NCBI GenBank assembly: GCA_040080215.1
Contig: JBEBIT010000012.1
Span: 3,560 to 67,559 of the forward strand
Length of the DNA stretch: 64,000 bases
Direction of reading: 5' to 3'
Source: CAIUGU01 sp040080215
GTDB lineage: Bacteria > Pseudomonadota > Gammaproteobacteria > Steroidobacterales > Steroidobacteraceae
The position numbers and the translations under genes were made by a program. Position 1 is the first letter of the stretch; each line of letters opens with the position of its first letter. The notes beneath the pieces were generated by a model. That model was not told where the DNA came from. It saw nothing but the letters and a program-made list of their open reading frames with translations, and did no database searches. Positions 44,832-53,325 of the stretch are shown here, piece after piece.

Positions 44832-45748
44832 ACGTCATTGTTTACTCGAATCGCGGCGGGCGAGCTCGTCAGTTCCAGATCGACCGGCGGCTCGCGCTGG
44901 CCGGCGGCATCAGTGTGTTTCTGTTTGTCGTGGCCGCTGTCTTTTTCGCCGGCATGCGGGTCGGCGGCGGTGGTTTCTTCCTGACGCCTTCCTCCCAGGT
45001 CCTGGAGTGGTCCCGCCAGCTCGAGACCCAGCGCGCGCAGGTACAGGAAGTCCGTAGCCAATTGCAGGAGAAGGTCGACGCCCTCGCGAGCCGCGTCGGC
45101 CAGATGAATGCCCAGGTGATCCGTCTCGACGCCCTTGGGCGCAGGCTCACCGAAATGGCGGACCTCGACAAGGGTGAATTCAACTTTGAGTCGGTGCCTG
45201 CCCAGGGCGGCCCGGAGCGGCTGATTGATGGCGTCGCGGCGGCTGCGCCCGACCTCTCATTCGTGCTCGACGGGCTGGCCAGGCAGCTTCAGGACCGCGA
45301 ACGCCAGTTGGCGGTCCTCGAGAGCCTGATCTCCACCCGTAACCTGAGCCGGCAGATCGTACCGGGGGGGCGCCCGGTCATGCAGGGCTGGATTTCGTCC
45401 TATTTCGGCCAGCGCGCCGATCCCTTCACGGGCCGGACGGCTTTTCATGCGGGCCTGGATTTCGCCGGCAAGGAAGGCTCCGAAGTGGTCGCAGTCGCCT
45501 CAGGCGTTGTGACCTGGTCCAAGGAACGCTTCGGTTACGGTCGCTGCGTTGAAATCAATCACGGCAACGGCTACGTCACGCGTTATGCCCACAACTCCAG
45601 CAACCTGGTTGCCGTCGGCACGACCGTCCAGAAGGGCGATCCGATTGCCAGGATCGGCTCGAGCGGCCGTTCGACCGGCCCCCATTTGCACTTTGAAGTG
45701 CTGAAGAACGGGCGCGCCGTCAATCCGATGACCTTCGTCGGCAAGTAG
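44828..45748 (+). CDS. M23 family (LytM-domain) metallopeptidase, membrane-anchored
   Basis: 306 residues from the ATG at 44828 (AGGA site). A membrane helix (about 20-45, LALAGGISVFLFVVAAVFFAG) is followed by a coiled coil (about 60-115, QLETQRAQVQEVRSQLQEKVDALASRV) and a C-terminal LytM domain (about 185-300). Zinc ligands are intact: HAGLD and HLHFE, with the catalytic-site RYAHN. An active peptidoglycan endopeptidase is therefore likely. The neighbours lpxC, secA and mutT and the c-di-GMP riboswitch suggest cell-wall remodelling linked to lifestyle change; the exact substrate bond is unknown. Confidence 0.93.
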   Translation: MNVIVYSNRGGRARQFQIDRRLALAGGISVFLFVVAAVFFAGMRVGGGGFFLTPSSQVLEWSRQLETQRAQVQEVRSQLQEKVDALASRVGQMNAQVIRLDALGRRLTEMADLDKGEFNFESVPAQGGPERLIDGVAAAAPDLSFVLDGLARQLQDRERQLAVLESLISTRNLSRQIVPGGRPVMQGWISSYFGQRADPFTGRTAFHAGLDFAGKEGSEVVAVASGVVTWSKERFGYGRCVEINHGNGYVTRYAHNSSNLVAVGTTVQKGDPIARIGSSGRSTGPHLHFEVLKNGRAVNPMTFVGK

Positions 45749-45762
45749 CCGCATCCGGCTAC
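45745..45762 (+). terminator. Weak hairpin at the M23 gene stop
   Basis: GTAGCCG/CGGCTAC with a 4-base loop covers the TAG stop codon of the M23 gene. No U-tract follows. Possibly a weak transcript end before secA, which has its own likely -10 (TACAAT, 45929-45934). Confidence 0.35.
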
Positions 45763-45971
45763 CCGGGTCAGGGTGGCCTTGCCGTTCGAACCTCCCGAGC
45801 CCATGCCGGCGCAAGGCGATATTTCTCGCGGGTGCGCCTTTTTCCCTTTGAAATCCGCTCCCGCAGCCCAACCCTCCGAAGTCACATGCCGGAGTCCCGC
45901 CCCGCCGGGAATAGGCCCCCCACCCGTGTACAATACGCGGCCTTGAATAGATGCACTGACGGAGTTTCCGA

Positions 45972-48695
45972 GTGGCGAACTGGCTTACCAGGCTGTTTGG
46001 CAGCCGCAATCAGCGGGTAATCGGCGGGTATTCGAAGCTTGTCAGTCGCATCGGTGCGCTGGAGGGCTCACTGACCTCCTTGAGCGACGATCAGCTCAAG
46101 GCCAAGACAGCCGAATTCCGGGAGCGCATCGCCAAAGGCGAGACGCTGGACGACCTGCTCCCCGAGGCGTTTGCAACAGTTCGCGAGGCTGCCAAGCGTG
46201 CCCTCGGCATGCGTCATTTCGATGTGCAGCTGATCGGCGGCATGGTGCTGCACCAGGGCAAGATCTCCGAGATGCGAACCGGCGAAGGCAAGACGCTGGT
46301 CGCGACGTTGCCCGCTTACCTCAATGCGCTGCCTGCCAAGGGCGTCCACGTGGTGACGGTCAACGAGTACCTCGCCCAGCGCGACGCGGACTGGATGGCG
46401 CCCGTCTACCGCTTCCTCGGGCTTGAAGTCGGCGTGATCAAGAGCGGACAGAGCACGGCTGAGAAGCGTGCAGCGTATGCAGCCGACATCACCTACGGCA
46501 CCAACAACGAATTCGGTTTCGACTACCTGCGCGACAACCTCGCGTTCCGTCTCGAGGATCGCGCCCAGCGTGCACTGACTTTTGCGATCGTCGACGAAGT
46601 GGATTCCATCCTCATTGACGAAGCCCGCACGCCGCTGATCATCTCCGGGCCTGCAGAAGAGAGCACTGAACTCTATCTCAAGATCAACCAGCTCGCGCCG
46701 CGCCTCAAGCGCCAGGAAGTGGAAGAAGGCGAGGGCGACTTCTGGGCGGACGAGAAGGGCCGGCAGGTGCATCTGTCGGATTCCGGGCACGAGCGCGTCG
46801 AGGACCTGTTCCTCGAGGCAGGTTTGCTGCAGCCGGGCCAGAGCCTGTACGACGCCGCCAACATCCGGCTGATGCATCACCTGAATGCCGCCCTGCGGGC
46901 GCATGCGCTGTATCACCGCGATGTCGAGTACATCGTGCGCAATGGCGAGGTCATCATCGTCGACGAGTTCACCGGCCGCACCATGCAGGGTCGCCGCTGG
47001 TCCGACGGCCTGCACCAGGCCATCGAAGCAAAGGAAGGCGTGCGGGTCCGCGAGGAAAACCAGACCGTCGCATCCATCACCTTCCAGAACTACTTCCGCA
47101 TGTACGCAAAGCTCGCGGGCATGACCGGCACGGCCGATACCGAGGCATTCGAATTCCAGCAGATCTACGGGCTCGAAGTGGTCGTCGTGCCGACGCACCG
47201 CCCCATGGTCCGCAAGGACCATGCGGATTTCGTGTACCTGACGCAGAAGGACAAGTTCGCGGCGATCATCGAGGACATCAAGGATTGCGTGGAGCGCGGC
47301 CAGCCGTCGCTGGTCGGCACGACGTCGATCGAGACCTCCGAGTACCTGTCCGAACTCCTGACCAAGCAGGGCATCAAGCACCAGGTGCTGAATGCCAAGC
47401 AGCACGACAAGGAAGCGGGAGTCGTCGCGCAAGCAGGCAGTCCGGGCACGGTGACTATCGCAACGAACATGGCCGGACGCGGTACCGACATCGTGCTCGG
47501 CGGCAATTTCGAAGTGGAGCTTGCCTCGATGGATCCTCCTCCTGACGAAGGCGCTCGACTGCAAGCCAAGGCAGCCTGGCAGCAGCGTCACGACGCGGTA
47601 CTCGCGGCAGGTGGCCTGCATATCATCGGCACCGAACGTCATGAGTCACGCCGCATCGACAACCAGCTGCGTGGCCGCTCCGGTCGCCAGGGTGACCAGG
47701 GCTCCAGCCGGTTCTACCTTTCGCTCGAAGACAACCTCATGAGGATCTTCGGCGATCCCGAACGCACCAAGCGGTGGCTGCAGACCGCCGGCATGAAGGA
47801 AGGCGAAGTCATCGAGAGCCGCATGCTGTCGAAGCAGATCGAACGTGCGCAGCGCAAGGTCGAGGCCCATAACTTCGATGCCCGCAAGAACCTGCTCGAA
47901 TACGACGATGTGGCCAATGACCAGCGCAGGGTTGTCTACCAGCAGCGTTCCGAGGTAATGGCAGCAGAGGACGTGGCCGATGCCGTGGCCGGCATTCGCC
48001 GCGAGGTAGTGGACGCGCTGATCGACCGGTTCGTGCCTCCGGACAGCGTCGAGGAGATGTGGGACATCGATGGCCTGACTCAGACGATCGACCGTGACTT
48101 CGCCACCGGCATCGATCTCAAGGGCTGGCTCGAGACCGAGAAGAATGCGGGTGAGCCCGAGCTTCGCGGCCGCGTGCATTCCGCAGTGGACGCCGGGTAT
48201 GAGGCGAAGGTCCAGCAGTACAGCGTGGCGGTCATGCGCCACCTCGAAAAGGCCATCATGTTGCAGCAGATCGATCTGCACTGGCGTGAACATCTCGCGG
48301 CCATGGACTACCTGCGTCAGGGCATCCACCTGCGCAGCTATGCCCAGAAGAACCCGAAGCAGGAATACAAGCGCGAGGCGTTTGAACTGTTCAGCTCGAT
48401 GCTCGACCGGATCAAGCACGATACCGTTTCGATGTTGTCGCGGCTTCAGGTGCGGAGCGAAGAAGAGATCCAGGCTGAGGAGGCGGAGCGGCAGCGTCGA
48501 CTCGAGCGGGCAATGCAGCTGCAGCATGCAGCTCCGGAGTCGATTACGGCACCGCCCGTTGCAGAAGAGCTGCCCGCAATGGACCAGTCTGCGGCACCGT
48601 TTGTACGGGACACCAAGAAGGTCGGTCGCAACGAGCCCTGTCCCTGCGGGTCAGGCAAGAAGTACAAGCATTGCCACGGCGCGCTTGAAGGCTGA
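45972..48695 (+). CDS. secA: Protein translocase ATPase SecA
   Basis: Motor of Sec-dependent export, 907 residues, the normal length. Starts with GTG (MANWLTRLFGSRNQR). Walker A is MRTGEGKT near residue 102, DEAD-like motif VDEVDSILIDEARTPLI, then the preprotein cross-linking domain. GMTGTADTEAFEFQQIYGLEVVVVPTHRP-type motifs and ATNMAGRGTDIVLGGN follow. The C-terminal zinc motif CPCGSGKKYKHCHG (binding SecB and ribosomes) is complete. The 223-base upstream gap has no SecM-like ORF that I could see. Confidence 0.98.
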   Translation: MANWLTRLFGSRNQRVIGGYSKLVSRIGALEGSLTSLSDDQLKAKTAEFRERIAKGETLDDLLPEAFATVREAAKRALGMRHFDVQLIGGMVLHQGKISEMRTGEGKTLVATLPAYLNALPAKGVHVVTVNEYLAQRDADWMAPVYRFLGLEVGVIKSGQSTAEKRAAYAADITYGTNNEFGFDYLRDNLAFRLEDRAQRALTFAIVDEVDSILIDEARTPLIISGPAEESTELYLKINQLAPRLKRQEVEEGEGDFWADEKGRQVHLSDSGHERVEDLFLEAGLLQPGQSLYDAANIRLMHHLNAALRAHALYHRDVEYIVRNGEVIIVDEFTGRTMQGRRWSDGLHQAIEAKEGVRVREENQTVASITFQNYFRMYAKLAGMTGTADTEAFEFQQIYGLEVVVVPTHRPMVRKDHADFVYLTQKDKFAAIIEDIKDCVERGQPSLVGTTSIETSEYLSELLTKQGIKHQVLNAKQHDKEAGVVAQAGSPGTVTIATNMAGRGTDIVLGGNFEVELASMDPPPDEGARLQAKAAWQQRHDAVLAAGGLHIIGTERHESRRIDNQLRGRSGRQGDQGSSRFYLSLEDNLMRIFGDPERTKRWLQTAGMKEGEVIESRMLSKQIERAQRKVEAHNFDARKNLLEYDDVANDQRRVVYQQRSEVMAAEDVADAVAGIRREVVDALIDRFVPPDSVEEMWDIDGLTQTIDRDFATGIDLKGWLETEKNAGEPELRGRVHSAVDAGYEAKVQQYSVAVMRHLEKAIMLQQIDLHWREHLAAMDYLRQGIHLRSYAQKNPKQEYKREAFELFSSMLDRIKHDTVSMLSRLQVRSEEEIQAEEAERQRRLERAMQLQHAAPESITAPPVAEELPAMDQSAAPFVRDTKKVGRNEPCPCGSGKKYKHCHGALEG

Positions 48696-49122
48696 AGCAG
48701 GATCGGATGGCTCGCCGGCCATCCATGTGCTGGCCGGTGCCCTGTTCGACGCAGCAGGAAGGGTACTCATCGCGCAGAGGCCTGCTGGCAAACACATGGC
48801 CGGCAAGTGGGAATTTCCCGGCGGCAAGCGGGCGGCCGACGAGACGCCGTATGAGGCGCTTCGCCGCGAACTGCAGGAAGAGCTGGGTATCGATGTCGCC
48901 CACGCCCGGCCGCTCATTCACTACGAGTACACCTACTCCGATCGGGTCGTCCTGCTTGATCTGTGGTGCGTCACTGCATATTCCGGCGAACCGGAATCCC
49001 GGGAGGGCCAGCGTCTCGCGTGGGTGCGCGTTCAAGAGCTGGGAGAAGTCGATCTACTGGAGGCGGACCGCCCCATGGTGCAGGCCCTGTGCAACGATAG
49101 CGGTGTCACGCCCTTTCCATAG
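48685..49122 (+). CDS. mutT: 8-oxo-dGTP diphosphatase MutT
   Basis: Nudix hydrolase that removes oxidised dGTP, 145 residues from a TTG at 48685 that overlaps the secA end by 11 bases. No ATG exists between there and the conserved IHVLAGALFDAAGRVLIAQRP strand; a GTG at 48727 would cut the strand. The Nudix box GGKRAADETPYEALRRELQEELG fits Gx5Ex7RExxEExG exactly, preceded by MAGKWEFPGGK as in MutT. secA-mutT is the usual proteobacterial pair. The frame is open far upstream inside secA but that part is not coding. Confidence 0.92.
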   Translation: MKAEAGSDGSPAIHVLAGALFDAAGRVLIAQRPAGKHMAGKWEFPGGKRAADETPYEALRRELQEELGIDVAHARPLIHYEYTYSDRVVLLDLWCVTAYSGEPESREGQRLAWVRVQELGEVDLLEADRPMVQALCNDSGVTPFP

Positions 49123-49174
49123 CCACGGACGCGGCCCAGGGATCGCCCCCTCGAGGCGCAGCATCGTAGGCCCG

Positions 49175-49366
49175 TCAGGGCAGCTCTTCGCCTTCCCGAG
49201 ATTCACCCTCGATCAGCTCGGCGGATCCGTCGTCCGGGATCGCGTGCTTTTCAGTGGCCCACGCGCCCAGGTCAATCAGCTTGCAGCGTTCGCTGCAGAA
49301 GGGGCGCCAGAGAGACGCTTCCGACCATTCCACAGGCCGGCTGCAAGTGGGGCATGAGACGATCAT
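49175..49366 (-). CDS. yacG: DNA gyrase inhibitor YacG
   Basis: 63-residue zinc protein. Four cysteines in CPTC (6-9) and FCSERCKLIDLGAW (about 24-37) form the zinc ribbon; the C-terminal acidic tail ends ESREGEELP. The E. coli homologue binds GyrB and blocks DNA binding. It clusters with zapD and coaE as in most gammaproteobacteria, 34 bases after zapD. Confidence 0.94.
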   Translation of the reverse strand: MIVSCPTCSRPVEWSEASLWRPFCSERCKLIDLGAWATEKHAIPDDGSAELIEGESREGEELP

Positions 49367-49400
49367 GGCGTGTCTGATTGCTGCCAGTGGACGGGCCGGC

Positions 49401-50210
49401 TCAAATGCAGGTAGTCAGGAGAAAGGGAACATTCTCCGAGGTCTGCACCGGGCGGGTCGATGCCACTTTGTCGCCGGCCAGGAAGCGGATCGTGCAGCGA
49501 TGATGGCTGCCACTGATTTCCGGAAAGTACTCCGTGTCGGCCGGCAGCGTGACGCGAAGTAGCTGGCAAGGCGTCTCGCGTTCGAGCGTCAGCAGGAATA
49601 CACCGGCGTTGGCCACTTCCCGGCGTGGGCGCGCATTCTGCCGCGTGAGCCACAGTAGCTCCGACACAGCGTCGCAGAGGGGGCGGAGGACAGCCAGCCA
49701 TTCATCAAAGGCCGCTGACCTGGCCGACTGGGACTGGTTGAGCCAGCAAAAGAAGTCCGGCAAGTCGAATTCGCAAGTACCGCCTGGAATCGCAGTGCGA
49801 TGCTTGATGGCATTCAGGAATTCCGAATCCCGCAGCTTTTGCATGAAGAGCGCACCTGCGGCGTTCAGCTCGGTCCGGAGCCTCGCAAGATTTTCGAGGA
49901 CGGCATGCAGCCTGCTCGTATCAACGCCCGGCCGGGACTGGAACTCGTGCATGGCCGCCATCTGGCGTTCCAGCTCCTTCAGGACATCGCTGCGGATGTC
50001 CCCGCGTGCCGTGATGGCGAGCATCTCGAGGATGGAGGCGACCGCTGCACGGGCTGCCCAGGTGTCAGGCTGCTGCCGGTGATAAAGCGTCTGGTTGTAC
50101 AGGAACTCCAGCCGCAGGAACGTCCGCATGCGCTCATTGAGCGGCTGCTCGTAGATGATCGTGGTGGCGCTCGGCTCTGCGCGCTCGCTGGTCTGGCCGG
50201 TTTCTGGCAT
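49401..50210 (-). CDS. zapD: Cell division protein ZapD
   Basis: 269-residue cytoplasmic protein that crosslinks FtsZ filaments by binding the FtsZ C-terminal peptide. The helical domain begins YEQPLNERMRTFLRLEFLYNQ, the family signature; the beta domain has CEFDLPDFFCWLNQ and ends in CTIRFLAGDKVASTRPVQ. Start ATG at 50210 has only a poor ribosome site. A structured region lies just upstream (50241-50328). Confidence 0.94.
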   Translation of the reverse strand: MPETGQTSERAEPSATTIIYEQPLNERMRTFLRLEFLYNQTLYHRQQPDTWAARAAVASILEMLAITARGDIRSDVLKELERQMAAMHEFQSRPGVDTSRLHAVLENLARLRTELNAAGALFMQKLRDSEFLNAIKHRTAIPGGTCEFDLPDFFCWLNQSQSARSAAFDEWLAVLRPLCDAVSELLWLTRQNARPRREVANAGVFLLTLERETPCQLLRVTLPADTEYFPEISGSHHRCTIRFLAGDKVASTRPVQTSENVPFLLTTCI

Positions 50211-50240
50211 CGGCCTATTCTGCGGCAGCTAGGCGGAGTT

Positions 50241-50328
50241 GGCTAGACGAGATGAGGGGGCAACCCCGCCATTTCGCAACGGACTGCTCCGCGGGCACGG
50301 CGGGATGACGCGTCCAATCTCGCTAGCC
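50241..50328 (-). ncRNA. Putative structured RNA element in the coaE-zapD gap
   Basis: The outer arms (50241-50253 and 50317-50328) pair over 12 bp with a single bulged base. Inside, CCCGCC (50265-50270) pairs with GGCGGG (50299-50304), and CGGA/TCCG (50280-50291) forms a small hairpin. The result is a closed fold of about 88 bases ending 30 bases before the zapD start. Not a tRNA and no known family recognised; it may be a zapD leader or the coaE transcript end. Confidence 0.4.
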
Positions 50329-50353
50329 CTCCGAATCCTGCAGCTGGCAGGCA

Positions 50354-50980
50354 TTACGGCTTGTTTATCGGCTCGATAGCCCGCAGGCCCAAGTACTTCC
50401 GGTGCAAGTGCGCGACCTGCGTTTTGAGGTCCGAAAGGCTGCCCGCATTGGTGATGACGTCGTCCGCCTGAGCCAACCGTGCATTGCGGCTTGTCTGCGC
50501 CGCCAGCATGCGACTCGCCTGCTCCGAGCCGATCGAATCACGAGTCTTGAGTCGCTCCATCTGGGTACTTTCCGGGACATCGACCACCAGGATGCGATCC
50601 ACCAAGTGGTTCAAGCCGTTCTCAACCAGCAACGGCACGACCAGGATCTGGTACGGCCCGGTCGAGTCGCTCGAGCGACGAATGAGTTCCGCGCGGATGG
50701 CAGGATGGAGGATGTCCTCAAGGCCCTTCCTCCGCGCCGCGTCTGCAAAGACGAGTTCTCTCAGGTGACGACGGTCGAGATGACCCGAAGCATCAAGAAC
50801 CCCGGGTCCGAACAATTCAACGATGCGCGCCAGGGCGGGCTGGCCCGGCTCGACCAGTTCGCGGGAAATCAGGTCGGCGTCGATGACTGCAATTCCCAGC
50901 GACGCGAATTCGTCCGCCACGGCGGACTTCCCGCTGGCGATCCCTCCGGTCAGCCCGATGCGCAGGATTGGTCGAGTCAC
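50354..50980 (-). CDS. coaE: Dephospho-CoA kinase
   Basis: Last step of coenzyme A synthesis, 208 residues. P-loop GLTGGIASGKSAVADEF near the start, DADLISRELVEPGQPAL, HPAIRAEL and VVDVPESTQMERLKTRDSIGSEQASRMLAAQ. The order pilD-coaE-zapD-yacG is standard. 45 bases separate it from pilD. Confidence 0.96.
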   Translation of the reverse strand: MTRPILRIGLTGGIASGKSAVADEFASLGIAVIDADLISRELVEPGQPALARIVELFGPGVLDASGHLDRRHLRELVFADAARRKGLEDILHPAIRAELIRRSSDSTGPYQILVVPLLVENGLNHLVDRILVVDVPESTQMERLKTRDSIGSEQASRMLAAQTSRNARLAQADDVITNAGSLSDLKTQVAHLHRKYLGLRAIEPINKP

Positions 50981-51025
50981 GTGGGCAGGTTTCGGTGGGT
51001 CATTGGCGCAAGCAAGACCATCGGA

Positions 51026-51928
51026 CTAGTGCAGCCGACTGAGATAGGCATCGACCAACTGCGGTCCCCACATCAGTGCGATCCATCCGGCTGCCGCCAG
51101 GTAAGGTCCAAAGGGAATGGGGATCTGCCTATCGCGGCCACGCAACGTGATCATCAGAATGCCTACGACCGCACCCGTGACCGCCGAGAGCAGGATAACG
51201 AGCGGCAGCATCTTCCAACCCAACCATGCACCCAGGGCAGCCAGCAGCTTGAAGTCACCAAAGCCCATGCCTTCCTTGCCCGTAGCCAGTTTGAAGAGTT
51301 GGTAAACCAGCCAAAGGCTCAGGTATCCAGCCGCGGCGCCAATCACGCCGTTCTCGGTGCTTACGGGCAACGGCGCAGCAGGGCTGTGAGCGAGGCTGGC
51401 AAGAAGTCCTAGCCACATCAATGGAATGGTCAGGCTGTCGGGCAGTATCTGGTGGTCGATATCGATGCACGTCATCGCCACAAGCATCCACGTGAGTACC
51501 AAGGCCCCCGCGGTAAAGGTGGTGAACCCGAACTTCCATGCGACCACTGCGGACAGCACGGCCGTGGAGAGTTCAACGGTGGGGTAGCGAGCAGAAATCG
51601 CTGCGTGGCAGCCGTGGCATCTGCCCTTGAGCAGCACATAGCTGATGACCGGAATATTCTGCAGTGCCGCGATCTCTGCGCCGCAATGCGGGCATGCTGA
51701 TCGGGGAACCATCAGGTTGTACTTGGCAGGAGCAACCCCGTTTCCGTCGGTGACGGGCGCTGCGCCAGGTACTACGCCGAGGATCTCGACCGCCTGCGCC
51801 TTCCATTCGCGATCCATCATGATCGGTAATCTATGGATGACGACGTTGAGAAAGCTGCCGATCAGCAAACTCAGCACGAATACCGTTCCGATGAAAAGGG
51901 GCGCCGAGGACGCGAAGAGTTCAATCAT
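51026..51928 (-). CDS. pilD: Type IV prepilin peptidase/methyltransferase PilD
   Basis: Inner-membrane aspartyl peptidase that cleaves and N-methylates prepilins, 300 residues. The N-terminal cytoplasmic zinc loop has two CxxC pairs (CPHCGAEI, CHGCHAA). The catalytic aspartates are in CIDIDHQILPD and in GMGFGDFKLLAALG (GxGD). About eight hydrophobic segments. Its substrate pilA is 3.4 kb away on the same strand. A terminator-like hairpin separates it from pilC. Confidence 0.96.
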   Translation of the reverse strand: MIELFASSAPLFIGTVFVLSLLIGSFLNVVIHRLPIMMDREWKAQAVEILGVVPGAAPVTDGNGVAPAKYNLMVPRSACPHCGAEIAALQNIPVISYVLLKGRCHGCHAAISARYPTVELSTAVLSAVVAWKFGFTTFTAGALVLTWMLVAMTCIDIDHQILPDSLTIPLMWLGLLASLAHSPAAPLPVSTENGVIGAAAGYLSLWLVYQLFKLATGKEGMGFGDFKLLAALGAWLGWKMLPLVILLSAVTGAVVGILMITLRGRDRQIPIPFGPYLAAAGWIALMWGPQLVDAYLSRLH

Positions 51929-52001
51929 GCTGTGGCTCTATGCTGCGAGATGTTGGCGATCTCAACCATGGTCATCGAATCGTGCGGGACTCCCGACAAG
52001 A

Positions 52002-52026
52002 AAACGCCGCGTAGGACGCGGCGTTT
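52002..52026 (-). terminator. Intrinsic terminator after pilC
   Basis: Perfect 11-bp stem AAACGCCGCGT/ACGCGGCGTTT with a 3-base loop, followed on the minus strand by a T-rich run (TTTTCTTGT). It lies 28 bases after the pilC stop and before pilD, so pilD probably also has its own promoter. Confidence 0.8.
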
Positions 52027-52054
52027 CCGGTAAGGTGAGTGGCGCAACGTGCCG

Positions 52055-53272
52055 TCAGACGACAGCACCCAGCTTGAAGATCGGAAGATACATCGCGATG
52101 ACCAAGCCGCCGACCAGCACGCCGAGAATCGCCATGATCATCGGTTCAAGCAGGCTGCTCATGCTGTCCACCGCGGCATCGACGTCGGCTTCGTAGAAGT
52201 CTGCCACTTTGGACGACATGGCATCCAGCGAGCCTGATTCTTCACCGACGGCGATCATCTGCACGACCATATTCGGGAACAGCCCGGTATTCTCCATGGA
52301 TCGCTGCAATCGTTGACCGGTGGAAACCTCATCGCGGATTCGCAGTGTTGCTTCTTCGTATACGATGTTGCCGGTCGCGCCGGCGACAGACTGCAATGCT
52401 TCCACCAATGGTACGCCGGCCGCAAACATGGTGGACAGAGTCCTGGCATAGCGCGCGATCGCCGCCTTGGTGACGATCGGACCGACGACGGGCGCCTTCA
52501 GGATGGCCTTGTCCAGCCACTGCCGCATTGGCCGGGACCGCTTGTAGGTATAGCCGATGAAATAGGCGGCGGCGCCAGCCACGAGCGCCATCCACAAGCC
52601 CTGGGCCTGCACAAATCGCGACATGTTCACGACAAACTGCGTGAACGCAGGGAGGTCAGCGCCGAAGCCCTTGAACAGGCTTTCGAATTGCGGAATGACG
52701 AAGATCAGCAGGATGATGGTGACGATGACCGCAACAGCCAGCACGGCGATCGGGTAGGTCAGTGCCTTCTTGATCTTCTTCTTCAGTGCTTCCGTCTTTT
52801 CCTTGTAAGTGGCGATCTTGTCGAGCAGCGTTTCGAGTGCACCCGCCTGTTCGCCAGCTTCGACCAGGTTGACGAACAAATCGTCGAAATACAGAGGGTG
52901 CTTGGCGAGCGACTCGTGAAGCGTGGTGCCTGCCTCCACGTCCGACTTGATCGAAAGGACGAGCTTCTGCACTGAGGGCTTGTCATGGCCATTGCCGATA
53001 ATGTCAAAGCACTGCACCATCGGAATGCCAGCCTGCAACATGGTGGCCAGCTGCCGAGCGAACAGGGCAATGTCCTCAGGCGTGATCTTCTTGCCGCTCT
53101 TCATCAGCTGGGATTCTTTGCTGACTTTTTTCGCGACGACACCTTGCTTGCGAAGGTCGGTGCGGACAGCTGCTTCGCTCGCAGCGAGCATGCGTCCCTT
53201 GATGCGCTTGCCGCGCTTGTCCATGCCTTCCCATTTGAAAGGGAACTGCTTCGACGCGATGACTTCTGCCAT
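52055..53272 (-). CDS. pilC: Type IV pilus inner-membrane platform protein PilC
   Basis: 405 residues, two tandem GspF domains (about 70-195 and 275-398), each followed by hydrophobic helices. Signatures: FARQLATMLQAGIPMVQCFDIIG, LFVNLVEAGEQAGALE and ARTLSTMFAAGVPLVEALQSVAGATGN, ending LPIFKLGAVV. Anchors the PilB/PilT motors. 53 bases after pilB. Confidence 0.96.
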   Translation of the reverse strand: MAEVIASKQFPFKWEGMDKRGKRIKGRMLAASEAAVRTDLRKQGVVAKKVSKESQLMKSGKKITPEDIALFARQLATMLQAGIPMVQCFDIIGNGHDKPSVQKLVLSIKSDVEAGTTLHESLAKHPLYFDDLFVNLVEAGEQAGALETLLDKIATYKEKTEALKKKIKKALTYPIAVLAVAVIVTIILLIFVIPQFESLFKGFGADLPAFTQFVVNMSRFVQAQGLWMALVAGAAAYFIGYTYKRSRPMRQWLDKAILKAPVVGPIVTKAAIARYARTLSTMFAAGVPLVEALQSVAGATGNIVYEEATLRIRDEVSTGQRLQRSMENTGLFPNMVVQMIAVGEESGSLDAMSSKVADFYEADVDAAVDSMSSLLEPMIMAILGVLVGGLVIAMYLPIFKLGAVV

Positions 53273-53325
53273 GTCCGTTATTCTCTATGAGTATGAGAGC
53301 GGCGCGATCCGACTCGATGCAATGC

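Noticed and set aside
46068..47642. A 524-codon minus-strand open frame inside secA
   Set aside because: Antisense to the conserved SecA motor domains; no recognisable motif.
48094..48684. Upstream extension of the mutT frame inside secA
   Set aside because: This part is out of frame with SecA and looks non-coding; only the region from 48685 has Nudix-family sequence.
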